Below are positions 1 through 10,161 of a stretch of 64,000 nucleotides of DNA, in pieces. The notes beneath the pieces are model-generated. The model ran no database searches, was not told the DNA's origin, and worked only from the letters and a program-made list of their open reading frames with translations. Origin of the DNA: Plasticicumulans acidivorans (GTDB lineage Bacteria; Pseudomonadota; Gammaproteobacteria; Competibacterales; Competibacteraceae); contig NZ_QGTJ01000007.1 of NCBI RefSeq assembly GCF_003182095.1, forward strand, positions 186,001 through 250,000, given 5' to 3'. Each line of letters opens with the position of its first letter. Position 1 is the first letter of the stretch. A program made the position numbers and the translations under genes.

Positions 1-317
1 ACCGCGCGTGCCAGCCGCAGCCCGGCATCGTCGGTTTCCATCACCACGTCGAGGAGCATTACCGCGATGTCGCGTTCAGCGGCCAGCAGGCGCGCGGCTT
101 CGGCGTGGCTGTAGGCCTGCAGCAGCTCGATCGGCCGGCCCAGCACGCGCATGCCGGAGAGCGCGAAACTGGTCGCCCGCTGGAATGCAGGGTCGTCATC
201 GACCGCCAGCACGCGCCAGGCACAGGATTCTCGTGGCGAGGTGGAGGGCTCGGTGTCCTCCGGCAGAAAAACGACATCGCCGGCTTGGGGGGCGTCCGGC
301 CTGGTCAGTGATTCCAT
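1..317 (-). CDS. Response regulator, N-terminal part cut by window edge
   Basis: Reading from the ATG at 317 on the minus strand gives an open frame that leaves the window at base 1 after 105 codons. After a 35-residue lead it becomes a CheY-like receiver: the acidic pocket VDDDP is at residues 39-43 and the phospho-acceptor strand MLLDVVME puts the likely phosphorylated Asp at residue 90. A receiver preceded by such a lead and followed by TDDAG is what I know from response regulators that continue into a DUF3369 region and an HD-GYP cyclic-di-GMP phosphodiesterase. That output half lies outside the window, so the effector is inference. The receiver call itself is firm. Confidence 0.75.
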   Translation of the reverse strand, partial: MESLTRPDAPQAGDVVFLPEDTEPSTSPRESCAWRVLAVDDDPAFQRATSFALSGMRVLGRPIELLQAYSHAEAARLLAAERDIAVMLLDVVMETDDAGLRLARA

Positions 318-1056
318 TTACTTGAACCTCCCGGAGCGAGCGGTTTGTCGCCGTTACGGCGAAACTCAGTTCGCCCGTCCTCGATCGTCCATACATCTGA
401 GCTTGCGCTGAAACCCTGTGCTGACGGTGAAACCGCCGCTCAGGGACGCGTGATCCAATTTTCGGCTACAAAACATCCATACGCTTGGCGCTGCGAGCAG
501 GGAGGGCAGCGGTAAGCACCAATCTCGCAAGCGTTTATTGCATTTGTCGAAGACTGTAGACATTCGTGGGGTGCCTGCAATGCAGTAGCGCACTATCTCC
601 ACGGCGGCGGTCGCCCGCAGGTTGCTCCGTGGCAGCGTCCGCAGACGGATACATCCTTGGTGGGATTGCTGCAGTCCTGCCGTGACTGCACAGTATCGGC
701 ACACTGTGCACGACAGTCTTCGCGACGCGGCAGCGGTGCCGGATGCGGCGTGGTTTGCTTGCCGCAAGTCATGGCGTCTTCAGTGTTTACGCTGGACGCA
801 AGCCTGGGTGGGAGGATGCCGCGCGAGGCGCTTGGCCGACGTCAATGTTCATCTGCCACCGAAGGCTGAGCATTGCAGCCGCAGTCGTGGTGGCGTGTCT
901 GCCAACCATGACTGCAGCGCTCTGGACGGGCGCTGCTGCAGGGAGCTCCCGGCTTAAGCTTCTGTGCTCGATAAACGCGTATAAACGGAAAGATCGTCGG
1001 CTTTGTGCTGATCGGCTTGAAATAATCACTTTTTGTATTGAAATTACTTCTGAATC
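318..1056. other. Intergenic stretch, no supported gene
   Basis: About 740 bases between the divergent receiver gene and the Lrp-family gene. Open frames on both strands here (for example 366-767 minus and 622-957 plus) give compositions rich in Arg, Cys and Ser with no recognisable domain and are treated as noncoding. The last 40 bases before 1057 are clearly more AT-rich than the surroundings and probably hold the promoter of the Lrp-family gene. No tRNA, terminator or insertion sequence was seen. Confidence 0.5.
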
Positions 1057-1506
1057 ATGGAAATCGACGATCGATCCTGGAAACTACTGTCAATCCTGCA
1101 AACGCAGGGCCGTGTATCGATGACCGAGCTTGCCGGCCATGTCGCGCTGTCGGTGCCGGCCACCTCGGATCGGGTCCGGCGGCTGGAGGATGCCGGGGTG
1201 ATCGCCGGCTACCGGGCGCTGGTGGCTCCGGAGCAGGTCGGCTACGGGCTGATGGCACTGATCGGCATCACCACGCCGCAAGCCGACAAGGCGCGGCTGC
1301 TCGATGTGCTGCGTGCGGCGCCGGAGGTGCTCGAATGCCACCACGTCACCGGCCAGGATTCCTTCATCCTCAAAGTCATCGCGCGCGATGTGCGTCATCT
1401 CGAAGCCTTCATCGCCGCTATCAATCCCTTTGGCGAGACGCGCACCTCGATCGTTCTGTCGACGCCGATCGAGTCCCGTTCGCTGCAGCCGCCGCCGGTG
1501 AACTGA
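1057..1506 (+). CDS. Lrp/AsnC-family transcriptional regulator
   Basis: 149 residues, the normal size for the family. An N-terminal winged helix-turn-helix (about residues 4-60, with the DNA-reading part VSMTELAGHVALSVPATSDR) is followed by an AsnC/RAM ligand-binding domain (about 68-142, with the turn CHHVTGQDSFILKV that is typical of the domain). Proteins of this family bind DNA as dimers to octamers and sense amino acids or related small molecules; nothing here tells which ligand. It stands alone, divergent from the receiver gene and convergent with tag, so its target is not suggested by neighbours other than possibly itself. Confidence 0.88.
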   Translation: MEIDDRSWKLLSILQTQGRVSMTELAGHVALSVPATSDRVRRLEDAGVIAGYRALVAPEQVGYGLMALIGITTPQADKARLLDVLRAAPEVLECHHVTGQDSFILKVIARDVRHLEAFIAAINPFGETRTSIVLSTPIESRSLQPPPVN

Positions 1507-1518
1507 GTCCGGCGCGGT

Positions 1519-2082
1519 TCAGCGGGCTGGCGTCGGCTGCCGGCGGAAACAGTCCGCATCGTGATCGTCGACGATACCGACCGCCTGCAGCCAGGCGTAG
1601 ACGATCGTCGGTCCGACGAACTTGAAACCGCGCCGCTTGAGCTCGGCGGACAGGCGTTCGGACAACGGCGAGCGGGTCGGCGTCGGGCTGTCGTTGCGGA
1701 TCGGTGCGCCACCGGCCTGGGCCCAGACCCAGTCGGCGAAATCCTCACCTGCCGCCTGCATCGCCAGATAGGCGCGGGCCGCGCCGATCGTCGCCTCGAT
1801 CTTCGCGCGCGAGCGCACGATGCCGGCGTCCAGCAGCAGGCGCTCGACGTCGGCCGGGCCGAATTGCGCCACCCGCTGCGGCTCGAAGCCGGCGAAAGCG
1901 ACCCGGAAGGCCTCGCGCTTGCGCAGGATCACCTGCCAGGACAGGCCGGCCTGGAAGGCTTCGAGCATCAGCGTTTCCCACAGCAGGCGACTGTCGCGCA
2001 CCGGCACGCCCCATTCCTCGTCGTGATAACGCTGCATCAGCGCATCGTTCCCGGTCCAGCGGCAGCGCTTCAGGTCGCTCAT
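1519..2082 (-). CDS. tag: DNA-3-methyladenine glycosylase I
   Basis: 187 residues, the usual Tag length. The enzyme removes 3-methyladenine from alkylated DNA and starts base excision repair in the cytoplasm. Family marks are the start [14 protein letters not shown] with the conserved tryptophan and glutamate, [14 protein letters not shown], and a C-terminal HDADC. C7, H20 and the late His/Cys pair are the expected zinc ligands. The start at 2082 (MSDLKRCRW) is chosen over upstream starts because the conserved domain begins immediately there. It converges with the Lrp-family gene with a 12-base gap. Confidence 0.93.
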   Translation of the reverse strand: MSDLKRCRWTGNDALMQRYHDEEWGVPVRDSRLLWETLMLEAFQAGLSWQVILRKREAFRVAFAGFEPQRVAQFGPADVERLLLDAGIVRSRAKIEATIGAARAYLAMQAAGEDFADWVWAQAGGAPIRNDSPTPTRSPLSERLSAELKRRGFKFVGPTIVYAWLQAVGIVDDHDADCFRRQPTPAR

Positions 2083-2371
2083 CGTGATGTCCTCGCAGGC
2101 CGCAGGCCGTCGGTGTCCGGCAAACGCAGGCGGCGCCCGCGTGGCGTTCGCCAGCAACGGTGTGGATGGGGGCCGCCGCCGGGCAGGCCCCCGAGTAGCC
2201 GCACTGTGCTGCGGGCGCCGATTCGCGTCTACAACTCATGACATTCCTCACGCTGACGGACACGGATTCCGTGTCAGGATCGTGCCCGCGCTGGGTGGGT
2301 GGCATCGCGGATACCCGCAGGCAGGCGCGGCTGGGCAGGCAAGTCAAAGGGCACAGGCCCGGGAGAAGCGC

Positions 2372-4387
2372 ATGAATGTCGACTCGCTGGCGGACGCAGG
2401 GACCGTGGCCGGGGCAGCCGGGGAGGAACCACTGCGTATCGTGGCCACCGATGCCAGCCTGCGCGGGCTGCTACCGGAGAGCTTCCGCTTTGCCGGTGGC
2501 GCTGCGCCGCTGGCGGTGGCGTTCATCTCGCCCCACGTCGATTTTCGCAATGTCACCGAGTCGCTGCGGCGACTGGCCGCAGACACCCAGCTGATTGCCG
2601 TCAGCACCGCCGGCGAGCTGTGCTCCGAGCCGCGCGGCACGCTGTATTGCGCCACGCCCGCGCAGTGGTCGGGCGTGGTCGTGCAGATCTTTGCCCCGAG
2701 TCTGATCGCCCAGGTCAGCATCCATGCCGTACCGCTGCATAACGACGACATCCGCCGCGGCCAGCCGACGCAGCAGCGCGAGGCCCGGGTCAAGCGCATC
2801 GCGCAGTCGCTCGGCAGCGTGGCGCCGCCGTTTCGGCTGGACGTGCGCGATACGCTGGCGCTGACCTTTGTCGACGGTTTGTCGGCCTGCGAAAACTACT
2901 TCATGGAGGCGGTCTACCGCGCCGGGCGCTTTCCCTGCCTGTTCATCGGCGGTTCGGCCGGCGGCAAGCTCGATTTTCGCAACACCTTCATTTTCGACGG
3001 GCATCGCTGCGTCGAGAATCACGCCGTCGTCGCCTTCATCAAGCTGGCGGCCGGCAAGCGCTATGCCGCGCTGAAGAGCCAGAATTTCCGCAAGACCATG
3101 CAGAAATTCGTGGTCATCGACGCCGATCCCGACCGCCGTGTCGTCAGTGCGGTGCTCGATCCGAAAGACGGCCAGCCGCAGCCCTTTGCCCAGGTGTTGT
3201 CCCGCCTGCTGCAGGTGCCGGTCGACGGCGTGCTGAGCAAACTCGGCGCGCAGACCTTCGGCATCGAGCTCGACGGCGAGCTGTTCGTGCGCTCGGTGGC
3301 CGGCCTCGACGCAGCGAGCGGCACGGTGTCGTTCTTCTGTGACGTCAATCCGGGCGACGAGCTGCTGCTGCTGGAGCCGACCGATTTCGTCGAGCAGACG
3401 CGCCGCGACATCGAGTCCTTCCTGCGCGGCAAGCCGCGGCCGCTGGCCGCGCTGCTCAACGACTGCATCCTGCGCCGGCTCAACAACGAGCGCCGGCTGG
3501 CCGAGATGTCCGGGCTGTGGCCGGTGCCGGCGGCCGGGTTTTCCACCTTCGGCGAACTGTTCGGCATCAACGTCAATCAGACGCTGAGCGCGGTGGTGTT
3601 CTTCGAGGCCGGCGATGGTGAGTTCCGCGACGAGCTGATCGACAACTTCCCGGTGCATTACGCCCGGTTCCGCGAGTACTTCACGCGCTGCCAGCTCAAG
3701 CGCGCCGAGATCCTCAACAATATGCGCGGGGCGATGATCCACCGCCTGACCGACCACTTCGGTGCCAGCGCCCGGCTCGGTCGCGAGATCGTCGACGTGG
3801 TAGCGCAGGCGGCGCAGATCCGCGCCAACGTCGAGGCGATCCGCGGCACCCTGCTGACCAGTCTGGGCACGGCCGGCGATAGCGCCGATGCCGAAGCGCT
3901 CGCCAGCGGTTTCACCACGCTCGGCCAGTACACCGCCGGCCTGCGCGACGTGCTGCGCATCATCGACAACATCGCCAGCCAGACCAATCTGCTGGCGCTG
4001 AACGCGACAATCGAGGCGGCGCGTGCCGGCGAGGCCGGCCGCGGCTTTGCCGTTGTCGCCACCGAGGTCAAGAAGCTCGCCAACGACACCAAGGCCTCGC
4101 TGGCGCGTACGCAGACCTCGATCAGCGGCATAGAGGAGGCGCTGAGCGCGCTCGGCGGTCACATCGAGCTGACGCGCAAGCGTTTCGGCGACACGCAGGG
4201 GCGCGCGCGTGACACCGTCGCCCAGGTCGAGGCGATCGTTGCCAACACCGGGCTGATCGAGCAGACACTGTCGGCGCTCGGCAAGCTCGCCGGCGAACAG
4301 GGCCGGGCGCTGGCGCAGCTCGAAGGCGACGTTGCCTTCCTGCGCCGGCTGGAGCAGGCCGAGCAGGGCAGCGGGCGGTCTTTGTAG
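2372..4387 (+). CDS. Soluble FIST-domain methyl-accepting chemotaxis protein
   Basis: 671 residues from the ATG at 2372, which follows GGGAGAAG. Residues about 17-240 fit the FIST N domain and about 240-390 FIST_C, a proposed small-ligand (amino-acid-like) sensor. After a linker, residues 534-570 carry the chemoreceptor signalling hairpin ([20 protein letters not shown], then [15 protein letters not shown]), which contacts CheA/CheW. I see no signal peptide and no transmembrane helix, so the receptor should be cytoplasmic. No che gene is nearby. An upstream in-frame start at 2084 would add 96 residues of low-complexity character and is not preferred. Confidence 0.85.
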   Translation: MNVDSLADAGTVAGAAGEEPLRIVATDASLRGLLPESFRFAGGAAPLAVAFISPHVDFRNVTESLRRLAADTQLIAVSTAGELCSEPRGTLYCATPAQWSGVVVQIFAPSLIAQVSIHAVPLHNDDIRRGQPTQQREARVKRIAQSLGSVAPPFRLDVRDTLALTFVDGLSACENYFMEAVYRAGRFPCLFIGGSAGGKLDFRNTFIFDGHRCVENHAVVAFIKLAAGKRYAALKSQNFRKTMQKFVVIDADPDRRVVSAVLDPKDGQPQPFAQVLSRLLQVPVDGVLSKLGAQTFGIELDGELFVRSVAGLDAASGTVSFFCDVNPGDELLLLEPTDFVEQTRRDIESFLRGKPRPLAALLNDCILRRLNNERRLAEMSGLWPVPAAGFSTFGELFGINVNQTLSAVVFFEAGDGEFRDELIDNFPVHYARFREYFTRCQLKRAEILNNMRGAMIHRLTDHFGASARLGREIVDVVAQAAQIRANVEAIRGTLLTSLGTAGDSADAEALASGFTTLGQYTAGLRDVLRIIDNIASQTNLLALNATIEAARAGEAGRGFAVVATEVKKLANDTKASLARTQTSISGIEEALSALGGHIELTRKRFGDTQGRARDTVAQVEAIVANTGLIEQTLSALGKLAGEQGRALAQLEGDVAFLRRLEQAEQGSGRSL

Positions 4388-4526
4388 CAGAACCGACAAG
4401 GATGTACCGCCCGGTATATTCATGGGGCCGGGCGCCGGCGGCAACTATCTGAAGAAAAAGCCATGATGGCCGGCGGCATCAATTGTGCTTGGCAGGCGGC
4501 GAACTCATTTTTCGGGAGCCGTCGCC

Positions 4527-4850
4527 ATGCCCAAGCCAGTCCGTCACGTCCTCGTCTGTTCGCAGAACCGGCCGCTGAACCACCCGCGCGGTGCCTGTGC
4601 CCACCACGGCGCGGCGGCGGTGGCGCAGAAGTTCTCCGAGGTGTTCCAGGCGCGCAACCTGTGGGCGACCTACCTGCTGACGCAGACCGCCTGTATCGGC
4701 CCGTGCAATCTCGGTCCGAACATCATCGTCTATCCGGAAGGGGTGATGTACAACAGCGTCAAGCCGGAGGACGTCGAGGAAATCATCGACTCACACCTGA
4801 TCGGCGGCACGCCGGTCGAGCGCCTGCTCGCCCCGGCCAGCGTCTGGTAA
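4527..4850 (+). CDS. Thioredoxin-like [2Fe-2S] ferredoxin
   Basis: 107 residues with four cysteines spaced for a thioredoxin-fold [2Fe-2S] cluster: C11, C24, C56 and C60 (the last two in TACIGPCNLGP). The motif LVCSQNRP at the start and YPEGVMYNSV near the end are typical of the small (2Fe-2S) ferredoxin domain proteins of proteobacteria. The start at 4527 has a Shine-Dalgarno-like GGGAG ten bases upstream and places the first cysteine as in the family. It is a single-gene unit; the electron-transfer partner is unknown. Confidence 0.85.
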   Translation: MPKPVRHVLVCSQNRPLNHPRGACAHHGAAAVAQKFSEVFQARNLWATYLLTQTACIGPCNLGPNIIVYPEGVMYNSVKPEDVEEIIDSHLIGGTPVERLLAPASVW

Positions 4851-4986
4851 TCACCCGGCAAGCCAGCGCTACGCGGACAGTCGATGCGTAGCGTTTGGCT
4901 GCCATACGCGACTTTCTCGCGCCCGCCCGCCTGGTGAATGCTGCCCCACCCCCGCCGCATCGCGCGGGGCGAAAGGGGTCTGCATC

Positions 4987-5868
4987 ATGCCGCTGCGCCA
5001 TATCCTGCTCGCGGTCCTCGTGGCCGCGGTGTGGGGCTGCAACTTCATCGCCATCCGTGTCGGGCTCGACAGCATGCCGCCGCTGCTGTTCTCGGCGGCA
5101 CGGTTCATCTTCTCCGGCCTGCCGATTCTGCTGGTGCCGCGTCCGCCGGTGCCGTGGCGCCTGCTGATCGGCGTCGGCCTCGGCATCGGCGTCGTGCAGT
5201 TCGGCTTCCTGTTCAGCGCGATGCATGCCGGCATTTCGCCGGGGTTGGCCTCGCTGGTGTTGCAGACGCAGGCCTTCTTCACCGCTTTGTTCGCGATCGC
5301 CATCGACGGTATTTCGCCGCGTCCCTGGCAATGGTGGGGGCTGGCGGTGGCGTTTGCCGGCATCGGCCTGATCGGCGCATCGAGCGATGGCTCGGTGACG
5401 CTGGCCGGCCTGCTGCTGGTGCTGGTGGCCGCCGCCGGCTGGGCCAGCGGCAATCTGGTGCTGCGGCGGGTGCGCGGCGCCAACATGGTCCATTTCATGA
5501 TCTGGATGAGCGTGGTGCCACCACTGCCGCTGTACGGCTTCTCGCTGTGGCTGGAGGGGCCGGGTGCGCTGCCGGCGGCCTGGCATGCGCTCGGCTGGTC
5601 CGGCCTGGCGGCGCTGCTCTATATCGCGATTTTCGCCACCTGGTTCGGCTACGGCGTCTGGGGCTGGCTGATGCAGCAGCACCCGGTGACGCTGATCGCA
5701 CCGTTCTCGCTGCTAGTGCCGCTGTTCGGCATGCTCGGTTCGGCGCTGGCCTTCGGCGAGCAGTACGGGCCGCTGAAGCTCGCGGCGGCGGCACTGGTGC
5801 TGCTCGGCCTGCTGCTCAACGTCTTCGGTGGTCGGCTGCCGTGGTGGCGGCGCACGGTGACCATCTGA
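4987..5868 (+). CDS. EamA/DMT-family transporter
   Basis: 293 residues with ten hydrophobic segments arranged as two EamA repeats (about 5-130 and 140-280). The opening VAAVWGCNFIAIRVGL and the GEQYGPLKL-type end of the second repeat match the inner-membrane drug/metabolite transporter superfamily. The nearest family members known to me are EamA-type exporters of cysteine pathway metabolites, but substrate cannot be read from sequence. A purine-rich GCGAAAGGGG lies upstream of the ATG. It stands alone. Confidence 0.85.
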   Translation: MPLRHILLAVLVAAVWGCNFIAIRVGLDSMPPLLFSAARFIFSGLPILLVPRPPVPWRLLIGVGLGIGVVQFGFLFSAMHAGISPGLASLVLQTQAFFTALFAIAIDGISPRPWQWWGLAVAFAGIGLIGASSDGSVTLAGLLLVLVAAAGWASGNLVLRRVRGANMVHFMIWMSVVPPLPLYGFSLWLEGPGALPAAWHALGWSGLAALLYIAIFATWFGYGVWGWLMQQHPVTLIAPFSLLVPLFGMLGSALAFGEQYGPLKLAAAALVLLGLLLNVFGGRLPWWRRTVTI

Positions 5869-6471
5869 ACTGCGGCGTTCAGGCTGGCGCGCGCATTCCG
5901 GCGGTATCGCACCGCTTGTCGTGGTCAGTGCCGTCGCCGACGGCGGCTCTGCACAGCATTACCGTAGCGGCACTCGGCAGTGCCGGCCTGGATGACACCG
6001 CTGGCATTCATCCGCACGCGGCGAGCGGGTGATGAGGCGGCTTCCTGCGCCGGGTTCATCCCGCTGTCGAGCTGGCGCAGGCCGTTGCAGCGCAACGGAT
6101 TCGCCCGGCAGCCGGCACGGCCCGGTCATCCGGCCTGCCGGCGCTGTTGATTGCGCCTTTCCGGGCTTGGCCGTTTCACGCTGAATTCGGCGCAGAGCCG
6201 GGGCGATGGCTGGCGCGTGGACTGCGCTGGCTGATGACGCGCACCGCCGGTGCGGGTTTTGCGCTGACGGGCTGGCTACGGATGAGTGCGCGCCGGCTGA
6301 TACGCTGATTCGGCTGGCGGGTGCTCCCGGCGAGGGTTTTCCGCCACTGGCTGGCAACCTTTACGCAGGATTCATGTCGGCAAGGCATGCGACACCGCAC
6401 ATGCGTTGCCGAGCGCGCGCCCGGCTTGTGTTTGCGTCACTCTTTACTCTTGCTCCCACGGATCGCCGTCG
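5869..6471. other. Intergenic stretch, no supported gene
   Basis: About 600 bases between the EamA gene and the antiporter gene. Short open frames on both strands have no domain and biased Ala/Arg/Pro composition. The stretch has repeated GGCTGGCG-like words and no clear terminator. It may be decayed coding sequence or an unusually long leader of the antiporter gene; nothing more can be supported. Confidence 0.45.
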
Positions 6472-8130
6472 ATGCCGCATTACACCCCGCTGATCACTTC
6501 GCTGGTCGCTGCTTTCTGCTTTGCTTTTGCCCTCGGTGCGCTGGCCAACCGCCTGCGCATCTCGCCGCTGGTCGGTTATCTGCTGGCCGGTATCTGCGTC
6601 GGCCCGTTCACACCGGGCTTCGTCGCCGATCAGTCGCTGGCGCCGGAGCTCGCCGAGATCGGCGTGATCCTGCTGATGTTCGGCGTCGGCCTGCATTTTT
6701 CCCTGAAAGACCTGCTGGCGGTGAAAGGCATCGCCATTCCCGGCGCGCTGGTGCAGATCGGCGTCGCCACATTGCTCGGCATGGGGCTCGCCCATGTCCT
6801 CGGCTGGACGCTCGGCGCCGGCCTGGTGTTCGGCCTGGCGCTGTCGGTGGCGAGTACCGTGGTGCTGCTGCGCGCGCTGGAGGAACGCCGCCTGCTCGAT
6901 TCGACGCGCGGGCGCATCGCCATCGGCTGGCTGATCGTCGAAGACCTGGTGATGGTGCTGGTGCTGGTGCTGCTGCCGGCGCTCGGTGAGCTGCTCGGCG
7001 GCGGCGGGGCGGTGTTCGACTCGCAAGCGTTGCTGCTGACGCTCGGTATCACCTTCGGCAAGGTGCTCGCTTTCCTGCTGTTCATGCTGGTGGTCGGCCG
7101 GCGGGTGATCCCGTGGCTGCTGGCGCGCATCGCCCGTTCCGGCTCGCGCGAGCTGTTCACGCTCGGCGTGCTGGCGATCGCGCTCGGCGTGGCCTACGGC
7201 TCGGCGCACGTGTTCGGCGTGTCGTTTGCGCTCGGCGCCTTCTTCGCCGGCATGATCCTCGGCGAGACCGAGCTCAGCCACAACGCCGCGGCCGACTCGC
7301 TGCCGCTGCGCGATGCCTTCGCGGTGCTGTTCTTCGTCTCGGTGGGCATGCTGTTCGATCCGATGAGCCTGCTGCGCGAGCCGCTGCCGGTGCTGGCGAC
7401 CTGCCTGATCATCGTCTTCGGCAAGTCGATCGCCGCCTGGCTGATCGTGCGCGCCTTCGGCCACCCCAACGACACGGCGCTGACCATCGCCGCCAGCCTG
7501 GCGCAGATCGGCGAGTTCTCCTTCATCCTCGCCGCGCTCGGCGGCCAGCTCGGCCTGCTGCCGGACAGCGGCCGCGACCTGATCCTCGCCGGTGCGATTC
7601 TCTCGATCCTGGTCAACCCGCTGGCGTTCGGCCTGTGCCGCTGGCTGCGCCTGCGGCTGGGCACGGCGACGCAGGCGAGCGACATCCCGCTGCCGGACCT
7701 GAGCGCCCATGCCGATCACGACGTGCTGGTCGGCTACGGCCGCGTCGGCAGCCGGCTGGCCGATGAGCTGGCGCGCACGGCGACGCCGCTGGTCATCGTC
7801 GAGACGCGGGCCGACCTCGCCGAGCAGGCGCGCGCGCGCGGCTTCGACGTGCTCTGCGGCAGTGCCGCGGCCAAGGAACTGCTGGAAGCGGCCGCGATCG
7901 AGCGCGCACGCCGGCTCTACATCGCGATCCCGCAGGTGTTCGAGGCCGGTGAAATCGTCGCCCGCGCCCGTCAGCTCAACCCGCAGCTGACGATCGTCGC
8001 CCGCGCCCACAACGAATCCGAGCGCGAGCACCTGTGCCGGCAGGGCGCCGACTATGCGGTGATCGGCGAGCACGAGATCGCCCGCGCGATGAGCGGCGGC
8101 TGGTCGGTACCGCCGGCGCTTGCCGGTTGA
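6472..8130 (+). CDS. Kef/YbaL-type monovalent cation:proton antiporter (CPA2)
   Basis: 552 residues. The first about 390 form a Na+/H+ exchanger domain with twelve or so membrane segments (start LITSLVAAFCFAFALGALAN). Residues from about 415 are a cytoplasmic TrkA-N/RCK domain with the nucleotide-binding GYGRVGSRLADEL. Length and layout fit YbaL (558 residues) better than KefB/KefC, which also have longer C-termini. Such proteins exchange K+ or Na+ for protons, often gated by glutathione adducts or nucleotides. The start at 6472 is chosen because the first membrane segment begins there; the ribosome binding site is weak. Confidence 0.88.
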   Translation: MPHYTPLITSLVAAFCFAFALGALANRLRISPLVGYLLAGICVGPFTPGFVADQSLAPELAEIGVILLMFGVGLHFSLKDLLAVKGIAIPGALVQIGVATLLGMGLAHVLGWTLGAGLVFGLALSVASTVVLLRALEERRLLDSTRGRIAIGWLIVEDLVMVLVLVLLPALGELLGGGGAVFDSQALLLTLGITFGKVLAFLLFMLVVGRRVIPWLLARIARSGSRELFTLGVLAIALGVAYGSAHVFGVSFALGAFFAGMILGETELSHNAAADSLPLRDAFAVLFFVSVGMLFDPMSLLREPLPVLATCLIIVFGKSIAAWLIVRAFGHPNDTALTIAASLAQIGEFSFILAALGGQLGLLPDSGRDLILAGAILSILVNPLAFGLCRWLRLRLGTATQASDIPLPDLSAHADHDVLVGYGRVGSRLADELARTATPLVIVETRADLAEQARARGFDVLCGSAAAKELLEAAAIERARRLYIAIPQVFEAGEIVARARQLNPQLTIVARAHNESEREHLCRQGADYAVIGEHEIARAMSGGWSVPPALAG

Positions 8131-8134
8131 GGGC

Positions 8135-8536
8135 TCAGCCGGCGTGCTGGCGCGCGTTGAGGTGGGCGGCGAGCTGGGCGTCCATCGTCGCCACGTGCAG
8201 GTCGAACCACTCGGACAGCCCCGAGGCAATGTAAGCGCGCGCCATCGCCGGACGGCCCTTGGCGACGCTCTGGAGAAAACGGCCGAGATCGCCGAGCACG
8301 CGGGCGTGATCGGCCTCGTGCTCGCGCAGGCTCGGGCAGGCGGTTTCGCGCATCAGCGCTTCTTCGGCGGCGAAGTGGGCGCGGGTGTGTTCGACCAGCC
8401 CCTCGAAGCGGGTGGCGAATTCGGCCGGCGGGCCGCTTTCGATGGCGCGCGCCAGCTCAAGAAATTCGCGGTGGGTGGCATCCATCGTCGCCACGCCGAG
8501 GGCGTGGCGTTCATCGTTCCAGTCGTAACGGCTCAT
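8135..8536 (-). CDS. Bacteriohemerythrin
   Basis: 133 residues, the size of a single hemerythrin domain. The di-iron ligand set is visible: H22 (DATHREF), H50/H54 and E58 (HTRAHFAAEEALM), H73/H77 (HEADH) and a late H-x4-D (FDLHVATMD). These four-helix proteins bind O2 reversibly and are used for oxygen supply or sensing. The start at 8536 (MSRYDWND) gives the normal N-terminus. It converges with the antiporter gene with a four-base gap. A second hemerythrin gene lies at 26647-27108. Confidence 0.9.
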   Translation of the reverse strand: MSRYDWNDERHALGVATMDATHREFLELARAIESGPPAEFATRFEGLVEHTRAHFAAEEALMRETACPSLREHEADHARVLGDLGRFLQSVAKGRPAMARAYIASGLSEWFDLHVATMDAQLAAHLNARQHAG

Positions 8537-8712
8537 GGCGGGTCCCGCGTTGACAGCATGCGCCCGCCTTGCAGCAAGGAACGGACCGCCGCGTCGCTCA
8601 TGACCGCTACCACCCGTCGGGTCAAGGAGTTGGCGCGACACGGCGGCTGTGCTGCCGTGTCGCAGCCGTACGCGGCGGTGCGAACCTTGTCGGCTTTGCG
8701 ACGCCGCGCCGC

Positions 8713-10008
8713 TTACAGCAGATGCATCGCCCGTGCCTGTTCGCGCAGCTGCTCGCGGAAGTCCGGGTGGGCGATGCTGATCAGCTCATGCACGCGCTGC
8801 TTCTCGGTCTTGCCGCGCAGCTGGGCGACACCGTACTCGGTGACGACGTAGTTGATGTCGTTCTTGCTGGTGCTGACATGGGTGCCCGGTGTCAGCGTCG
8901 GCACGATGCGCGAGATGGTGTCGTGCTTGGCCGTCGACGGCAGCACGATGAAGGCCTTGCCGCCTTTGGAGCGGTTGGCCGCCCGCACGAAGTCGGTCTG
9001 TCCGCCGGTGCCGGAGTAGGGCGCCGAGCCGAGGCTTTCCGAGCCGCACTGGCCGAGGAAGTCGATCTGCAGCGTGGCGTTGATGGCCACCAGATTGTCG
9101 TTCTGCCCGGCGATGAAGGGATCGTTGGTGAATTCCACCGGGTGCATTTCCAGCGCCGGATTGTGATCCATGAACTGGTACAGGCGCTTCGAGCCGAGGG
9201 CGAAGGTGGCGATCATCGTGCCGGGCATGAAGTTCTTGCGCCGGTTGGTGATTGCGCCGCTTTCGAACAGCTTGAGGATGCCGTCGCCGATCATCTCCGA
9301 ATGCACGCCCAGATCGTGCTTGCAGGTCAGCTGCGTGACCACCGCATCGGGGATGCCGCCGTAGCCGATCTGCAGCGTCGAGCCGTCGTCGATCAGGTCG
9401 GCGACGTACTTGCCGATGGCCTCCTGCACCGGGCCGATGGTCGGCAGGCCGACTTCGAGCAGCGGGTCCTCGTTTTCGATCAGCGCCGCCACCTGCGAAA
9501 TGTGCACATGACAGTTGCCGTAGGCGAAGGGCACGTTCGGGTTGACTTCAAGGATCACGGCACGGGCGCGCTTGACCGCCGCCATCGTGTAGTCGGCGCC
9601 CAGACTCAGCGCGAAATAGCCGTGCTGATCCATCGGCGAAGCCATTGCGAACACCACGTCGGCCGGCATCAGGCCGCGCTCGATCATTGCCGGCAGTTCG
9701 GAGAAATGGTTCGGCAGGAAATCGATCCAGCCGTGCTGGCCGCCGTCGCGGGTCGCGCTGCCGTAGAACAGTGCGACATGGCGTACGTGCTCGACGGTCT
9801 CCGGGTCGATGTAGCCGTATTTGCGTACCGCGAGGATCTGCGCGACTTTCACGTCGTGAAATTCGCGGCGTTGTTCCGACAGCGCGGTCAGCAGTGTCGG
9901 CGGTTCGCCGACGCCGGTCGAGACGATGATCATGTCGCCATCGCGGACCTGACGCACGGCCTCGGCGGCGCTGGTCAGACGTTGCCGGTACGCATCCTGA
10001 ACATTCAT
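8713..10008 (-). CDS. Acetyl-CoA hydrolase/4-hydroxybutyrate CoA-transferase family protein
   Basis: 431 residues, the size of class I 4-hydroxybutyrate/butyrate CoA-transferases. The catalytic glutamate that forms the acyl-CoA thioester is E238 in LGVHSEMIGDG; the glycine-rich loops GYGGIPDAV, GQCGSESLG and GTGGQTDFVRAA, and the end NYVVTEYGVAQLRGKT, are all in place. It should move CoA from acetyl-CoA to a carboxylic acid or act as a hydrolase. The start at 10008 follows GAGGAGCCCC. No other acid-metabolism gene is adjacent, so the natural acid is unknown; a link to alcohol-derived acids is only possible. Confidence 0.88.
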   Translation of the reverse strand: MNVQDAYRQRLTSAAEAVRQVRDGDMIIVSTGVGEPPTLLTALSEQRREFHDVKVAQILAVRKYGYIDPETVEHVRHVALFYGSATRDGGQHGWIDFLPNHFSELPAMIERGLMPADVVFAMASPMDQHGYFALSLGADYTMAAVKRARAVILEVNPNVPFAYGNCHVHISQVAALIENEDPLLEVGLPTIGPVQEAIGKYVADLIDDGSTLQIGYGGIPDAVVTQLTCKHDLGVHSEMIGDGILKLFESGAITNRRKNFMPGTMIATFALGSKRLYQFMDHNPALEMHPVEFTNDPFIAGQNDNLVAINATLQIDFLGQCGSESLGSAPYSGTGGQTDFVRAANRSKGGKAFIVLPSTAKHDTISRIVPTLTPGTHVSTSKNDINYVVTEYGVAQLRGKTEKQRVHELISIAHPDFREQLREQARAMHLL

Positions 10009-10161
10009 GAGGGGCTCCTCTGCCAACAATCTATCGGTGGCGCTGCCGGCTTCTGCGGCTGGCTGACGCACTACGGGAAATTACTTAGGTGAAATGCGTT
10101 ATCGAGCATAGGTCGTGCCTGACAGGCATGGAAGTGCGCCGCGCGGAGCTTTTGTGCTCGG

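Noticed and set aside
366-957. Small frames in the first intergenic region as genes
   Set aside because: Composition is biased, no motif is seen, and frames overlap each other on both strands.
6361-8229. Long minus-strand frame opposite the antiporter gene
   Set aside because: Gln/Arg/His-rich translation without domains; the plus-strand antiporter accounts for the sequence.
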